In this document: positions 34,353-44,207 of the stretch, one piece after another
How the letters are laid out: each line of letters begins with the position of its first letter
Numbering within the stretch: the stretch's first letter is position 1
Assembly: GCA_965215165.1 (NCBI GenBank)
Contig: CBDCCX010000006.1
Location: 1,984,001 to 2,048,000 of the forward strand
Reading direction: 5' to 3'
From: JANQRZ01 sp965215165
GTDB taxonomy: Bacteria; Bacteroidota; Rhodothermia; Rhodothermales; JANQRZ01
DNA length: 64,000 bases
Position numbers and translations under genes: made by a program
The notes under the pieces: model-generated
Databases searched by the model: none
Told to the model about the DNA's origin: nothing
What the model saw: only the letters and a program-made list of their open reading frames with translations

Positions 34353-35309
34353 CTAGGGCGCGTCGAAGGCCCCCACGGCCACCCGCTCCGCGAGCGCGTG
34401 CGGAGCCCGGTCCGCCCCGTCCATGCTCGCCACGGCTTCGTCGAGCGCGGCGCGGCGCGCCGGCGTCCAGAACCGCCGCTGCCAGTCGGCCTCGACCAGC
34501 CGGCGGACGCGGCGGCGGAGCCGGGCCTCGCGGGCGGCCTGCCAGCGCGCCTCGCCGAGCCAGGCGCGGTGCGCCTGCATCGCCGCGACCAGGCCGTCTA
34601 GCCCCTCGGCCTGGGTGGCGACCGTCTTCACGACCGGCGGCATCCACGTCTGCTCGTCGTGCGCGCGGAGCCGGAGCATCGCGCGGAGCGCGCCGACGAG
34701 CGCGTTGGCCTCGGCGTGGTCGGCCTTGTTGACGCAGAACACATCCGCGATCTCCATCAGCCCGGCCTTCATCGCCTGCACCGCGTCGCCGCTCTCGGGC
34801 ACCAGGACGACCACCACGGTGTCCGCCGCCTCGGCCACGTCCAGCTCGCCCTGCCCGACGCCGACGGTCTCGACGACGACGCGGCTGAACCCAGCCGCGT
34901 CGAGGACGTCGCACGCGGCCTCGGTGGCCTCGCTCAGGCCGCCGCCCGCCCCGCGCGCCGCGAGGCTGCGGTAGAACACCCCGTCGCCGAGCCGCTCCGA
35001 GAGCCGGATCCGGTCGCCGAGCAGCGCGCCGCCGGTGAACGGGCTCGACGGATCGACCGCCACCACGCCGACCGTCTCCCCCGCCTCGTGCATCGCGCCG
35101 ATCAGCCGGTCGGTGAGGGTCGACTTGCCGGCACCCGGCGGGCCGGTGATCCCGATGCGCCACGCGCCGCCGGTGTGCGGGTAGAGCGCGTCCACCAGGT
35201 CGGTGGCCCCGGCCAGGCCGTTCTCGACACGCGTGATGGCGCGGGCGATGGCGCGGCGGTGCCCGGCACGGACGGCGGCGGCGAGGTCGGTAGGGTGGAG
35301 TCGGGTCAT
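34353..35309 (-). CDS. meaB: Methylmalonyl-CoA mutase-associated GTPase MeaB
   Basis: A 318-residue G3E-family P-loop GTPase (MeaB/ArgK) that loads and protects adenosylcobalamin in methylmalonyl-CoA mutase. Walker A is GPPGAGKS at residues 56-63, with VGVVAVDPSSPFTGGALLGDR, VVVETVGVGQGELDVA and the NKAD guanine-specificity motif. The C-terminal arm is Arg-rich, as usual for the dimerisation arm. The mutase genes, which are usually adjacent, are not in this window. A TATCTTCC element ends 4 bases before the ATG, so the transcript may have almost no leader. Confidence 0.94.
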   Translation of the reverse strand: MTRLHPTDLAAAVRAGHRRAIARAITRVENGLAGATDLVDALYPHTGGAWRIGITGPPGAGKSTLTDRLIGAMHEAGETVGVVAVDPSSPFTGGALLGDRIRLSERLGDGVFYRSLAARGAGGGLSEATEAACDVLDAAGFSRVVVETVGVGQGELDVAEAADTVVVVLVPESGDAVQAMKAGLMEIADVFCVNKADHAEANALVGALRAMLRLRAHDEQTWMPPVVKTVATQAEGLDGLVAAMQAHRAWLGEARWQAAREARLRRRVRRLVEADWQRRFWTPARRAALDEAVASMDGADRAPHALAERVAVGAFDAP

Positions 35310-35313
35310 CGCC

Positions 35314-35321
35314 GGAAGATA
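35314..35321 (-). promoter_or_regulatory. Candidate -7 element of meaB, leaderless arrangement
   Basis: Reads TATCTTCC on the minus strand and is followed only by GGCG before the ATG. If it is the -7 element, transcription begins at or next to the start codon. Confidence 0.4.
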
Positions 35322-35390
35322 GGCGGCACCGCCCCACGGGTGTCCGGCCCATTCCTCCCATTCTCCCTACTCTCCCCACCACGGTCCCCC

Positions 35391-35398
35391 TAATTTCC
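35391..35398 (+). promoter_or_regulatory. Candidate -7 element of aspS, leaderless arrangement
   Basis: TAATTTCC fits TAnnTTYG-type elements and ends 7 bases before the aspS ATG at 35406. Together with the meaB element it forms a 96-base divergent promoter region. Confidence 0.35.
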
Positions 35399-35405
35399 CC
35401 AGCCC

Positions 35406-37267
<1,862 letters not shown>

Positions 37268-37271
<4 letters not shown>

Positions 37272-38614
37272 CGCGTGTGCGAGAGGCGGAGCGTGCGCTC
37301 GCCCTCGGCGGTCTCGAGCCGGAGGAAGTACGCGCCCGGCGGGAGCGCTCGGCCGGGCACGGAGACCGTGTGCGAGCCCGCCGCGCGAGCTCCGTTCTCC
37401 AGCACCAGCACCTCGCGGCCGAGCACGTCGTAGAGGACGGCCCGCACCGGCCCTGCCTCGGCGAGGTCGAAGCGCAGCGTCGCGCCGTCGCCGAACGGAT
37501 TGGGGTAGACCTCGGCCGGAAGCGGCGCGGCGGGCGCGACCGTCTCGTTCGACACCGAGCCGTCGTTGAGTTGCAGGACGGTCAGCCGCCCGTCGAAGTC
37601 GCTCGCGTAGACATAGCCGCTCGGCGAGTAGGGGTACGTGCCCCACGTCCCGTAGAACCCGCCGGCATTGGTGCTCGGCGTCGTGTCGTAGTCGGCCACC
37701 TCGGCCGGGGCGGCCGGGTCCGAGATGTCGACGACGGTGACGCCCGCGCCGTAGTGGGAGAGCACGACGAGGTCGCCCATGACGTGGGCGTTGTGGGCGA
37801 GGCCGTTGTCGCCGAGGTACTCGCCGACCAGCTCGATGTCGTCCAGGTCGGAGATGTCCCAAACCTTGACCGTCTTCGCCTGTGTCTCCTCGGTGGTGAC
37901 GACGTAGCGGCCGTCGTCGCTCGGCCAGATGTTGTGGACGTAGCCCGAGTTCGGAATCGCCTGCCGGGCCAGGAGCTGCGGGGCCTGCTTGTCCGACACA
38001 TCCCAGATGGAAAACGTCGGGTCGTAGCCCTCGGCGACGTAGAGCGTGTCGCCGCGCGCGTGGACATCGTGCCCCTCGGGCAGCGGCACGAACCCGACTT
38101 CCTGCGGGTCGGCCGGGTCGGCGAGGTCGAGGACGCGGACGCCGCGGTAGTTCTGCGCGAGCACGTAGGCGAACCCCGTGACCGCGTCGACGTCCATGTT
38201 GTGCGAGCGGACGTCGCTCGCTGTCGTCACCGTGCGGACGAGCGGAGCGCTCTCGGGCAGCCCGCTGAGGTCGATCACCTGGAGGCCCTCGTTCGTGCCC
38301 CGCATCTCGGCGACGACGTAGAGGTAGCTCTCGTAGACCACCATGTCGCGGTGGTAATAGAAATCGTTCTGCGTCGGGCCGGGAATCGTGTGCCGGACCT
38401 CGAGGTCCGGCACCGAGACGATGGCCGTCCCGCTCAGGACACCGACGATGGCGTACTCAGCCCCGTCGGGCGCGGTGTACCCCCAGACGTCGGAGGTGCC
38501 GTTCCCGGCTGCGGACGAGGGAAACGAGACCTCGCCGACGAAGTCGAGCGTCACGTCTTGCGCGAGAGCGGGCGCGGCGGCGAGCAGCGCGAGGAGGCAG
38601 AGGAGGCGGTTCAT
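37268..38614 (-). CDS. Exported LVIVD-repeat protein with T9SS sorting domain
   Basis: A 448-residue secreted protein. The signal peptide (MNRLLCLLALLAAAPALAQ) precedes a seven-bladed propeller-like region built of LVIVD-type units (YAIVGVLSGTAIVSVPDL, LQVIDLSGLPE, GVRVLDLADPADPQEVGFV, FSIWDVSDKQAPQLL, VTVVDISDPAAPAEVADYD). After it comes a C-terminal type A sorting domain (~residues 365-448), with YPNPFGDGATLRFDL, LYDVLGREV and YFLRLETAEGERTLRL. It should be exported by the Sec system, then secreted by T9SS or attached to the cell surface. Binding partner unknown. No T9SS machinery gene is in the window. Confidence 0.88.
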
Positions 38615-38762
38615 GGCGTTGGCGGGGTGGACCGGTGGACGGGGGGCGAGGCAATGTACCCTCGCGATTTGGTTTTGCCCAAACTTCGCACCCGCCGCGC
38701 GGCGGGGTCCCGCACGGCGCGGTATACTTGCGGCCCCTCGTCCGGCGCGTGCGCCGGTCTGA

Positions 38763-38794
38763 TTGACACCGGTTCGTTCGGCTTTGTACCTTGC
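38763..38794 (+). promoter_or_regulatory. Promoter of the tRNA-Lys/tRNA-Leu unit
   Basis: A TTG (38763-38765, within TTGACA) is followed by 21 bases and TACCTTGC (38787-38794), close to the Bacteroidota -33/-7 arrangement TTTG-N(17-23)-TAnnTTTG. The tRNA begins 9 bases further on. Best promoter candidate of the window because both elements are present. Confidence 0.55.
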
Positions 38795-38802
38795 GGTCCG
38801 TC

Positions 38803-38875
38803 GGCTCCGTAGCTCAGTTGGTAGAGCAGCTGGCTTTTAACCAGCGGGTCGTAGGTTCGAGCCCTACCGGAGTCA
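38803..38875 (+). tRNA. tRNA-Lys (anticodon TTT)
   Basis: A 73-base cloverleaf. The acceptor GGCTCCG pairs with CGGAGTC (one G-T pair), the D arm is GCTC...GAGC and the anticodon stem is GCTGG/CCAGC with loop CTTTTAA. The T arm is GTAGG/CCTAC with TTCGAGC. The discriminator is A; the CCA tail is not encoded. Confidence 0.95.
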
Positions 38876-38942
38876 CCTCGAGCGGCGAGTTTCGGATACT
38901 CACTCGTTCGTCGCTCTGCGCTCGACCCTCGTAGTTCCGTCT

Positions 38943-39026
38943 GCCCGGGTGGTGGAATTGGTAGACACGCACGCTTGAGGGGCGTGTGCCCGAAAGGGCG
39001 TGCTGGTTCGACTCCAGTCCCGGGCA
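38943..39026 (+). tRNA. tRNA-Leu (anticodon GAG)
   Basis: An 84-base class II tRNA. The acceptor GCCCGGG pairs with CCCGGGC, and the anticodon stem CACGC/GCGTG holds loop TTGAGGG. There is a long variable arm (GCCCGAAAGGGC) and T arm CTGG/CCAG with TTCGACT. The discriminator is A; CCA is not encoded. It lies 67 bases after tRNA-Lys and is probably co-transcribed. Confidence 0.95.
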
Positions 39027-39037
39027 CAAACACCGCA

Positions 39038-39065
39038 GCCCAGGTTGCTTCTAAGCGACCTGGGC
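39038..39065 (+). terminator. Hairpin after tRNA-Leu
   Basis: GCCCAGGTTGC and GCGACCTGGGC form an 11-pair stem with loop TTCTAA, starting 12 bases after the tRNA. There is no clear T-run; it may end or process the tRNA transcript. Confidence 0.5.
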
Positions 39066-39107
39066 CGCGCTCGTTATGCAGAGCCAATCGCTTACGCGAA
39101 GCCCTCA

Positions 39108-39268
39108 GAGGCTGTTCGGATTTGGAGCGTGCAGGCGAGAGTGAGCGAGAAATGGCCCTTCAAGGCGCGCGAAGCACGCGAGCCTGTAGGCTCGGCGATG
39201 CAGCGCAACGCCGACGGGCTGTTTCGCAGCCGCTCGCAGCCCGCGATTGTGAATCCCGAACGGCCTCT
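39108..39268. repeat. MITE-like repeat A, copy 1 (~160 bp)
   Basis: The ends are imperfect inverted repeats: GAGGCTGTTCGGATT against AATCCCGAACGGCCTC. The inside contains GCGCGCGAAGCA and GGCGATGCAGCGCAACG, both of which recur in inverse orientation in the element at 56029-56185. No coding capacity. It lies between tRNA-Leu and tesB. Confidence 0.7.
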
Positions 39269-39271
39269 CAG

Positions 39272-39394
39272 TACACGACATAGGTCGTATGGACCGCGGA
39301 CGACGGACGGCAGACCGCCGTTCGATGCGAAAAGTGTGGTCTGCTGTCCGCGGTCTGCCGTCTCATTCGGACGATTTCAAGTTCTGTCGTGTAC
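39272..39394. repeat. Palindromic 123-bp element with perfect 10-bp terminal inverted repeats
   Basis: GTACACGACA (39272-39281) is exactly matched by TGTCGTGTAC (39385-39394). Inside, GGACCGCGGACGACGG... and ...GTCCGCGGTCTGCCGTC form a second, imperfect inverted pair, so the whole element can fold into one long hairpin. This is the shape of a MITE. It sits 3 bases after repeat A copy 1. Confidence 0.7.
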
Positions 39395-39447
39395 CGAGCG
39401 CGAAGCCAAGCACCGGACGGTTCACGGTGCGCTCACCGGGGGCTCAG

Positions 39448-39455
39448 TAGCTTGG
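39448..39455 (+). promoter_or_regulatory. Candidate -7 element of tesB
   Basis: TAGCTTGG resembles TAnnTTTG and lies 33 bases before the chosen ATG at 39489, beyond the right end of the palindromic elements. Confidence 0.3.
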
Positions 39456-39488
39456 GCTTTCCTCCGACCACCTACCCCGCGCTGCCCG

Positions 39489-40355
39489 ATGCGCCCTGCC
39501 CTGGACTCGCTCCTCGATACGCTCGACCTCGAACCGATCGAGGACAACATCTTCCGCGGCACCAACCGCAACCTCGGCTCGAAGCGGGTCTTCGGCGGGC
39601 AGGTGCTGGCGCAGGCGCTCGTCGCCGCCAGCCGGACCGTCGGGGACGACCGGATCGCCCACTCGCTCCACGCCTACTTCATCCTCCCCGGCGACATCGC
39701 CGCGCCGATCGTCTACGAGGTGGACCGGATCCGCGACGGCGGCTCGTTCACGACCCGCCGCATCCGCGCCATCCAACACGGCACGCCGATCTTCAACATG
39801 TCGGCCTCGTTCCAGCGCGCCGAGACGGGGCACGAGCACCAGACGCCGCGCCCGGACGCGCCCGAGCCCGACGCGCTAGAATCGGAGATCAGCTTCATCC
39901 GCTCGGTCGAGGACCGCATCCCCGAGCCCCTCCGAGCCCTCTACACCCAGGACCGACCGTTCGAGTTCAGGCCCGCCGATCCGGTGGACCCGTTTGGTCC
40001 GACCGCGCGCGCGCCGGAGCACGCGGTGTGGTTCCGCGCCGTGGACCGGCTGCCGGACGACCGCGCCGTCCACCAGAGCCTGCTCGCCTACGCCTCGGAC
40101 CACGGCCTCCTGCCGACGGCGCTCCGCCCGCACCGGCTCTCGTTCCTCCAGCCCGACCTCCAGATCGCCAGCCTCGACCACGCGATGTGGTTCCACCGCC
40201 CCTTCCGCGCCGACGAGTGGTTGCTCTACGTGCTCGACAGCCCAAGCGCCTCGGGCGCGCGCGGCTTCACGCGCGGTGCCGTCTACCAAGGCGATGCCCT
40301 CGTGGCCTCCGTCGCGCAGGAAGGACTGATTCGTCTGCGGGCACCGAAAGCGTGA
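39489..40355 (+). CDS. tesB: Acyl-CoA thioesterase II
   Basis: A 288-residue double-hotdog thioesterase that hydrolyses medium- and long-chain acyl-CoA. Family segments are visible: DNIFRGTNRNLGSKRVFGGQVLAQAL near residue 20, HSLHAYFILPGD, GGSFTTRRIRAIQHGTPIFNMSASFQ in the first half, and HQSLLAYASDHGLLPTAL, SLDHAMWFHRPFRADEWLLY and RGFTRGAVYQGDALVASVAQEGLIR in the second. The frame stays open upstream as far as tRNA-Leu, but those residues match nothing and the ATG at 39489 starts the family sequence. Confidence 0.94.
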   Translation: MRPALDSLLDTLDLEPIEDNIFRGTNRNLGSKRVFGGQVLAQALVAASRTVGDDRIAHSLHAYFILPGDIAAPIVYEVDRIRDGGSFTTRRIRAIQHGTPIFNMSASFQRAETGHEHQTPRPDAPEPDALESEISFIRSVEDRIPEPLRALYTQDRPFEFRPADPVDPFGPTARAPEHAVWFRAVDRLPDDRAVHQSLLAYASDHGLLPTALRPHRLSFLQPDLQIASLDHAMWFHRPFRADEWLLYVLDSPSASGARGFTRGAVYQGDALVASVAQEGLIRLRAPKA

Positions 40356-40386
40356 GCACCTCTCGGGCAGGGCGACCGGCGTTCGC

Positions 40387-40914
40387 CTACAGGCAGTCGC
40401 TGCCTTCTTCTACCTGAACGCGGCTGTCCACGGTGCACGTCGTGTTGATGCCGCCGCGCACGTTGTAGACCGTGGTGACGACGAGGTACTCGGCGTCGGG
40501 GAGCCAGCGGCGGAGGTCGTCGTAGAGGATCGCCGTGATGTCCTCCTGCGCCGCGCCGACGTGCCGCCACGAGATGAGGTAGTATTTCAGGCTCTTCAGC
40601 TCCAGCACGGCGGAGCCGGGGACATACTCCAGGCGGAGCGTGCCGAAGTCGGGGAGGCCGGAGAAGGGGCAGAGCGCGCTGAACTCGCCGGGCTCGGTCT
40701 CATACACCACGACCTGCCGCGCCGCGTGCGCGTAGGGCAGCCGGTGGACGGTCCGCTGCCTCGCCTCGGGCGGAAGGAACAGCCCGACCTGGCCTTCGGG
40801 CCGGATGCCATAGGCCGCCATGTGGGCCAGCGACTGCTCGGTGTGGCGCAGGGCCTGCTCGCGCGCCTCGGCGAGGCGGTCCGCGACGTCGGGAAAGCTG
40901 GACGGGTCGGTCAT
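40387..40914 (-). CDS. queF: NADPH-dependent 7-cyano-7-deazaguanine reductase QueF
   Basis: A 175-residue type I (tunnel-fold) QueF that reduces preQ0 to preQ1 for queuosine synthesis. The nucleophile Cys82 lies in LCPFSGLPDF and the proton donor is Asp89. ELKSLKYYLISWRHVGAAQE is the usual NADPH/substrate region. An N-terminal extension of about 30 residues, rich in Ala and Glu, precedes the core. The ATG at 40912-40914 was chosen because the upstream frame runs through low-similarity sequence and the promoter. No preQ1 riboswitch was seen in the leader. Confidence 0.93.
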   Translation of the reverse strand: MTDPSSFPDVADRLAEAREQALRHTEQSLAHMAAYGIRPEGQVGLFLPPEARQRTVHRLPYAHAARQVVVYETEPGEFSALCPFSGLPDFGTLRLEYVPGSAVLELKSLKYYLISWRHVGAAQEDITAILYDDLRRWLPDAEYLVVTTVYNVRGGINTTCTVDSRVQVEEGSDCL

Positions 40915-40968
40915 CGGGTCGGGAAGCGGAGGGGGCCGGCCGGCGCGGGGCCGACCGGCGAGACGCCC

Positions 40969-40976
40969 CAAAGGTA
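40969..40976 (-). promoter_or_regulatory. Candidate -7 element of queF
   Basis: Reads TACCTTTG on the minus strand, an exact match to TAnnTTTG, 54 bases before the queF ATG. No -33 TTTG at the usual distance is obvious. Confidence 0.45.
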
Positions 40977-41030
40977 CCCACTCCTGCCGAGCGTGCCGAG
41001 CGTTGGTCTTATCTCCGCACAGCCCGCGCG

Positions 41031-41867
41031 TCACTGCACGAGCGTCACGCGGCGGAGCACCTGCGTGTCCCCGGCGCGGAGGCGGACGACGTAGACCCCG
41101 GCGGCGAGGTCTCTGGCCGACAGGTCGGCCTCGTGCCAGCCCGGTGCCTGCGTCCCGTCCACGAGCGTGGCGACGCGACGGCCCGACAGATCGATCACCT
41201 CGAGCCGGACCTCCGTAGCCTCCGGCAACCCATAGCGAAACCGGGCCGAGGTGTGGAACGGGTTCGGGTAGCCCGGCTCCAGCACCACCTCGGCCGGCTG
41301 CGAGGCGGATGCGCCGACGAGCGGAGCTTCCTCCTCCTGCGGCCCCTCGCCGAACTTGGCCGCGATCGCGGCAGCCACTTGCGCCGAAAATTCCTCCGGC
41401 ACCGCGATGATCCGCTTGAGGACGTATACCGCGTCTCGGGACGCCACGGCCTCCACGCGAGGGACCCCGTCATACTTCACGTTGAAGCCGACAAACTCGC
41501 GGCCCACCGAGCGGTCCCAGAGGCGGAACCCGATCTCGTCGCCCGGCGCGAAGCCGTCCTTCGCCGGGGTCGTGGGGTCGTCTATCCACAGCGACAGAAC
41601 CGTCGAGGTCCCGTCCCACACTAGGAGACCGGCGCACAGGCCCTCCGGTGTAAACGCGGCGACCTCGTCCCCCATCCCGACGCCTACTGCGGCATGACGC
41701 GAAGGAGCGGAGACCATAATCAGGTTCGCGTGGGCCGGCACCGCGAGCGAGGCGTTCTGCCCCGTCTCGATCTGGCAGTCTTGGAAGTGGGGGGTCTGGG
41801 CGTGGGCGGTGGGTACAACGGAGAGTAGGCTCAGCGCCAGAAGCGCGAGCAGCATCGATTTGGGCAT
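41031..41867 (-). CDS. Exported protein with T9SS type A sorting domain
   Basis: A 278-residue secreted protein of unknown function. The signal peptide (MPKSMLLALLALSLLSVVPTAHA) is followed by a beta-rich region (NLIMVSAPSRHAAVGVGMGDEVAAFTPEGLCAGLLVWDGTSTVLSLW) seen in several Bacteroidota surface proteins. The C-terminal sorting domain (~residues 200-278) has YPNPFHTSARFRYGLPEA, DLSGRRVATLVDG and YVVRLRAGDTQVLRRVTL. It would be moved to the cell surface or medium by T9SS. The central domain was not recognised. Confidence 0.82.
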   Translation of the reverse strand: MPKSMLLALLALSLLSVVPTAHAQTPHFQDCQIETGQNASLAVPAHANLIMVSAPSRHAAVGVGMGDEVAAFTPEGLCAGLLVWDGTSTVLSLWIDDPTTPAKDGFAPGDEIGFRLWDRSVGREFVGFNVKYDGVPRVEAVASRDAVYVLKRIIAVPEEFSAQVAAAIAAKFGEGPQEEEAPLVGASASQPAEVVLEPGYPNPFHTSARFRYGLPEATEVRLEVIDLSGRRVATLVDGTQAPGWHEADLSARDLAAGVYVVRLRAGDTQVLRRVTLVQ

Positions 41868-42224
41868 GGTGGGCAGCGCAGGGTCGGCCGGTGTGGTGGG
41901 ACCGCTGCTGCGCGAATGGGGTGATAGGAAAACGAAGAGAGGCCCGCGTGCTGGTGAGGCACCCGGTCGAACGCGAGGCTCGGACGCTGGTGAGACGCCC
42001 GAGGGCGACGCCGCGAGGCGCGCCGCGTGCCCTAGCTACGCTATCGGCGCATGTCCGACAGAGCTATAGGGGCACCCCCGATGATACACCCGGTTTCACC
42101 CAACGTTGGCGTCGTTACGAAAATGCGACAACTGAACTCAACTCGACGGAGCACGAGGAGCCCGTTCGAGCGAGGCGGACCGTCGCACCTCGCCTACGAG
42201 GGTCTCCACAAATCGGAGTTCGTC
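41868..42224. other. Non-coding stretch between the T9SS-sorted gene and the cupin gene
   Basis: 357 bases, both flanking genes on the minus strand. It holds an imperfect 36-base tandem duplication near 41950-42018 and a less GC-rich part (42085-42150) downstream of the cupin gene. No clear promoter element or RNA gene was recognised. Confidence 0.45.
41950..42018. repeat. Imperfect tandem duplication of about 36 bases
   Basis: Both units begin GCTGGTGAG, continue with a CRCCCG word and end in GCGAGGC. The second copy has several substitutions. Non-coding, upstream of the T9SS-sorted protein gene. Confidence 0.5.
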
Positions 42225-42584
42225 TCAGCTCTCCCGCCGCGCCGCTGCTGGACTGAAGGCCGGCGCGCAGACCGCCCAGTACTCGCACTCCGCGTCGGCC
42301 GGATTCGAGTAGCGCACGCGGTCGCCGGCCTCTACGAGCACGGTCTCCCCGGCGCTCACCTCCACCTCGCCCTCCGGGTGCTCGACCCGCATCGTGCCCC
42401 GGAGCACGATCGTCACCTCGTCGAACGCTGGCGTCTGGAAGGGCTCGTCCCAGCCGGGCGGCGCGACCATGTGCGCCACGCTCAGGCTTTGGGTGCCCGT
42501 GTGGACGCGGCCGACGTGCTCCTCGATCAGCTTGCCGCCGGGCACGGGGATGCGCGTGGGGACGGAGATTTTGCGAACGGGCAT
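42225..42584 (-). CDS. Small cupin-domain protein
   Basis: A 119-residue single-domain cupin. The first cupin motif is recognisable around PFQTPAFDEVTIVLRGTMRVEHPEGEV and the second around GETVLVEAGDRVRYSNPADAE. The usual metal-binding His-x-His of motif 1 is not evident, although Glu56 remains, so it may bind a ligand rather than act as a metal enzyme. It lies downstream of the lysine 6-transaminase gene on the same strand, 66 bases apart with a palindromic repeat between. Function unknown. Confidence 0.8.
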   Translation of the reverse strand: MPVRKISVPTRIPVPGGKLIEEHVGRVHTGTQSLSVAHMVAPPGWDEPFQTPAFDEVTIVLRGTMRVEHPEGEVEVSAGETVLVEAGDRVRYSNPADAECEYWAVCAPAFSPAAARRES

Positions 42585-42599
42585 GGCGCGTATCCATGC

Positions 42600-42627
42600 G
42601 TAGGGGCGGCCGAGCGGCCGCCCCCAC
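42600..42627. repeat. Intergenic palindromic repeat, GTAGGGGCG family (copy 3)
   Basis: GTAGGGGCGGCCG and CGGCCGCCCCCAC pair almost perfectly around a 2-base centre. It lies between the lysine 6-transaminase stop and the cupin start. Confidence 0.75.
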
Positions 42628-42650
42628 AGAGGGTAGATGGTGGAGACGAG

Positions 42651-43991
42651 CTAGCCGGCGACGTCGGCGAGGGCGCGCTCCAGGAGCGCGAGCCCCTGGT
42701 CGAGGTCGTCCTGGGAGACCGTCAGCGCCGGGCGGAACCGGATCGTGCGCTCGCCGCAGCCGAGGATCACCAGGCCGTGCTCGTAGGCCTTTTTCCGGAC
42801 CAGGTCGCGGATGCCTGATGTGGTCAGGTCGAAGGCGCACATCAGGCCCTGGCCGCGCGGGTTCGTGACGGCGTCGTAGCGCTCGGCGAAGCCGTCGAGG
42901 CGGCTCTGCAGGTAGGCTCCCTGCGTGGCGGCGTTCTCCACGAGGTCGTCCTCCTCGATGACCTCCAGGATCCGGTCGAAGCGGACCATGTCGACGATGT
43001 TGCCGCCCCAGGTCGAGTTGATGCGGCTCGACGTCTCGAAGACGTGGCCGTCGACCTCCTCGATGCGCGGGCCGGCCAGGATGCCGCAGACCTGCGCCTT
43101 CTTGCCGAAGGCGAGCACGTCCGGCGTCACGCCGAGCCCCTGCCACGCCCAGAAGGTGCCCGTCAGCCCGACCCCGGTCTGGACCTCGTCGAAGATCAGG
43201 AGGGCGGCGTTCTCGTCGGCGAGGTCGCGCAGGCTCTGGAGGAAGCTCGGGCGGAAGTGGTTGTCGCCGCCCTCGCCCTGGACCGGCTCGATGATGAGGG
43301 CCGCGATGTCGTCGGGGTTCTCGCGGAAGTAGACCTCGGCCTGCCGCAGCGCGAGGGCCTCGCGCTGCTCGACGTCGGCCTCGTACTCCGGCCCGTTCAT
43401 CTTCGGGTTCAGGACGCGCGGCCAGTCGAACTTCGGGAAGAGGGCGACCTTCCTCGGGTCGGTGTTGGTCAGGCTCATCGTGTAGCCGGAGCGGCCGTGG
43501 AACGCCTGCTCGAAGTGCATGATCTGGTGGCCGCGCTCGCTGCGGTACCCCTTGGCGAAGTTCTTCCGCACCTTCCAGTCGAACGCCGCCTTGAGCGCAT
43601 TCTCGACGGCGAGCGCGCCGCCGGCGACGAAGAAGGCGTGGGGCAGCTCGTCGGGGATCCCGACCCGGCCGAAGGTCTCGACGAAGCGCGCGAAGTGGGG
43701 CGTGTAGACGTCCGAGTTCGAGATCTTGTTGACGCCCGCGTCGACGAGCCTGGCGATGAACGCGTCGTCGCCGCGCAGCTTCGGGTGGTTCATCCCGAGC
43801 GGGTTGGAGGCGAAGAACGTGAAGAAGTCCACGTAGTCGCGCCCGGTGAGGGCGTCGTGGAGGAGGACGCCCCGGCTCTTTTCCATGTCGAGCACCATCT
43901 CGAAGCCGTCGGCCAGCAGGTGGCGGCTCAGAATGTCGCGGGTGTCGGCGGCGGCGGGGAGGTGCTTCGGCACCAGGGTCTCGGTCGTCAT
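42651..43991 (-). CDS. lat: L-lysine 6-transaminase
   Basis: A 446-residue class III PLP-dependent aminotransferase that moves the epsilon-amino group of lysine to 2-oxoglutarate, giving aminoadipate semialdehyde. Signatures: DGFEMVLDMEKSRGVLLHDALTGRDYVDFF, FFVAGGALAVENALKAAFDWK, HFEQAFHGRSGYTMSLTNT, LLIFDEVQTGVGLTGTFWAW and the PLP-lysine region LAFGKKAQVCG. The family call rests on the FHGRSGYTMSLTNT and SRINSTWGGN regions, characteristic of lysine 6-transaminase. No aminoadipate semialdehyde dehydrogenase gene is nearby. The ATG at 43989-43991 is the natural start; the gene is divergent from lipA. Confidence 0.9.
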   Translation of the reverse strand: MTTETLVPKHLPAAADTRDILSRHLLADGFEMVLDMEKSRGVLLHDALTGRDYVDFFTFFASNPLGMNHPKLRGDDAFIARLVDAGVNKISNSDVYTPHFARFVETFGRVGIPDELPHAFFVAGGALAVENALKAAFDWKVRKNFAKGYRSERGHQIMHFEQAFHGRSGYTMSLTNTDPRKVALFPKFDWPRVLNPKMNGPEYEADVEQREALALRQAEVYFRENPDDIAALIIEPVQGEGGDNHFRPSFLQSLRDLADENAALLIFDEVQTGVGLTGTFWAWQGLGVTPDVLAFGKKAQVCGILAGPRIEEVDGHVFETSSRINSTWGGNIVDMVRFDRILEVIEEDDLVENAATQGAYLQSRLDGFAERYDAVTNPRGQGLMCAFDLTTSGIRDLVRKKAYEHGLVILGCGERTIRFRPALTVSQDDLDQGLALLERALADVAG

Positions 43992-44163
43992 GCGCGTGTC
44001 GGGCGGTCGATAGAAGGAGTGCGGAGAGCGTGGTTCAGACTGGTTTCGGCGGGGTGAGGAGCGGAGTATAGCACCGCCTCCGAGCGCGGCCCAAGCGCGC
44101 GGCCGGGCGGGGCGGAGGAAACCCCGTGAACACCGCCGGGTTCGTGCCCCCCGCGCCCGGTCG

Positions 44164-44171
44164 TACCTTTG
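44164..44171 (+). promoter_or_regulatory. Candidate -7 element of lipA
   Basis: TACCTTTG, an exact TAnnTTTG match, 36 bases before the lipA ATG. It also supports the start at 44208, because the longer frame begins inside this element. Confidence 0.5.
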
Positions 44172-44207
44172 CGGCGACTCGCACCCCCGCTCCCTCAGCC
44201 CCAACCG

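Noticed and set aside
39000..39488. N-terminal extension of tesB reaching back into tRNA-Leu
   Set aside because: The extra residues are translated from a tRNA, a hairpin and palindromic repeats and have no similarity to thioesterases; the family sequence begins at 39489.
40915..41030. preQ1 riboswitch upstream of queF
   Set aside because: No preQ1-I or preQ1-II aptamer pattern was visible, and the leader after the TACCTTTG element is too GC-rich and short for a clear pseudoknot.
41868..42224. Coding potential in the 357-base gap
   Set aside because: Short frames there have no family match and cross a tandem duplication; nothing supports translation.
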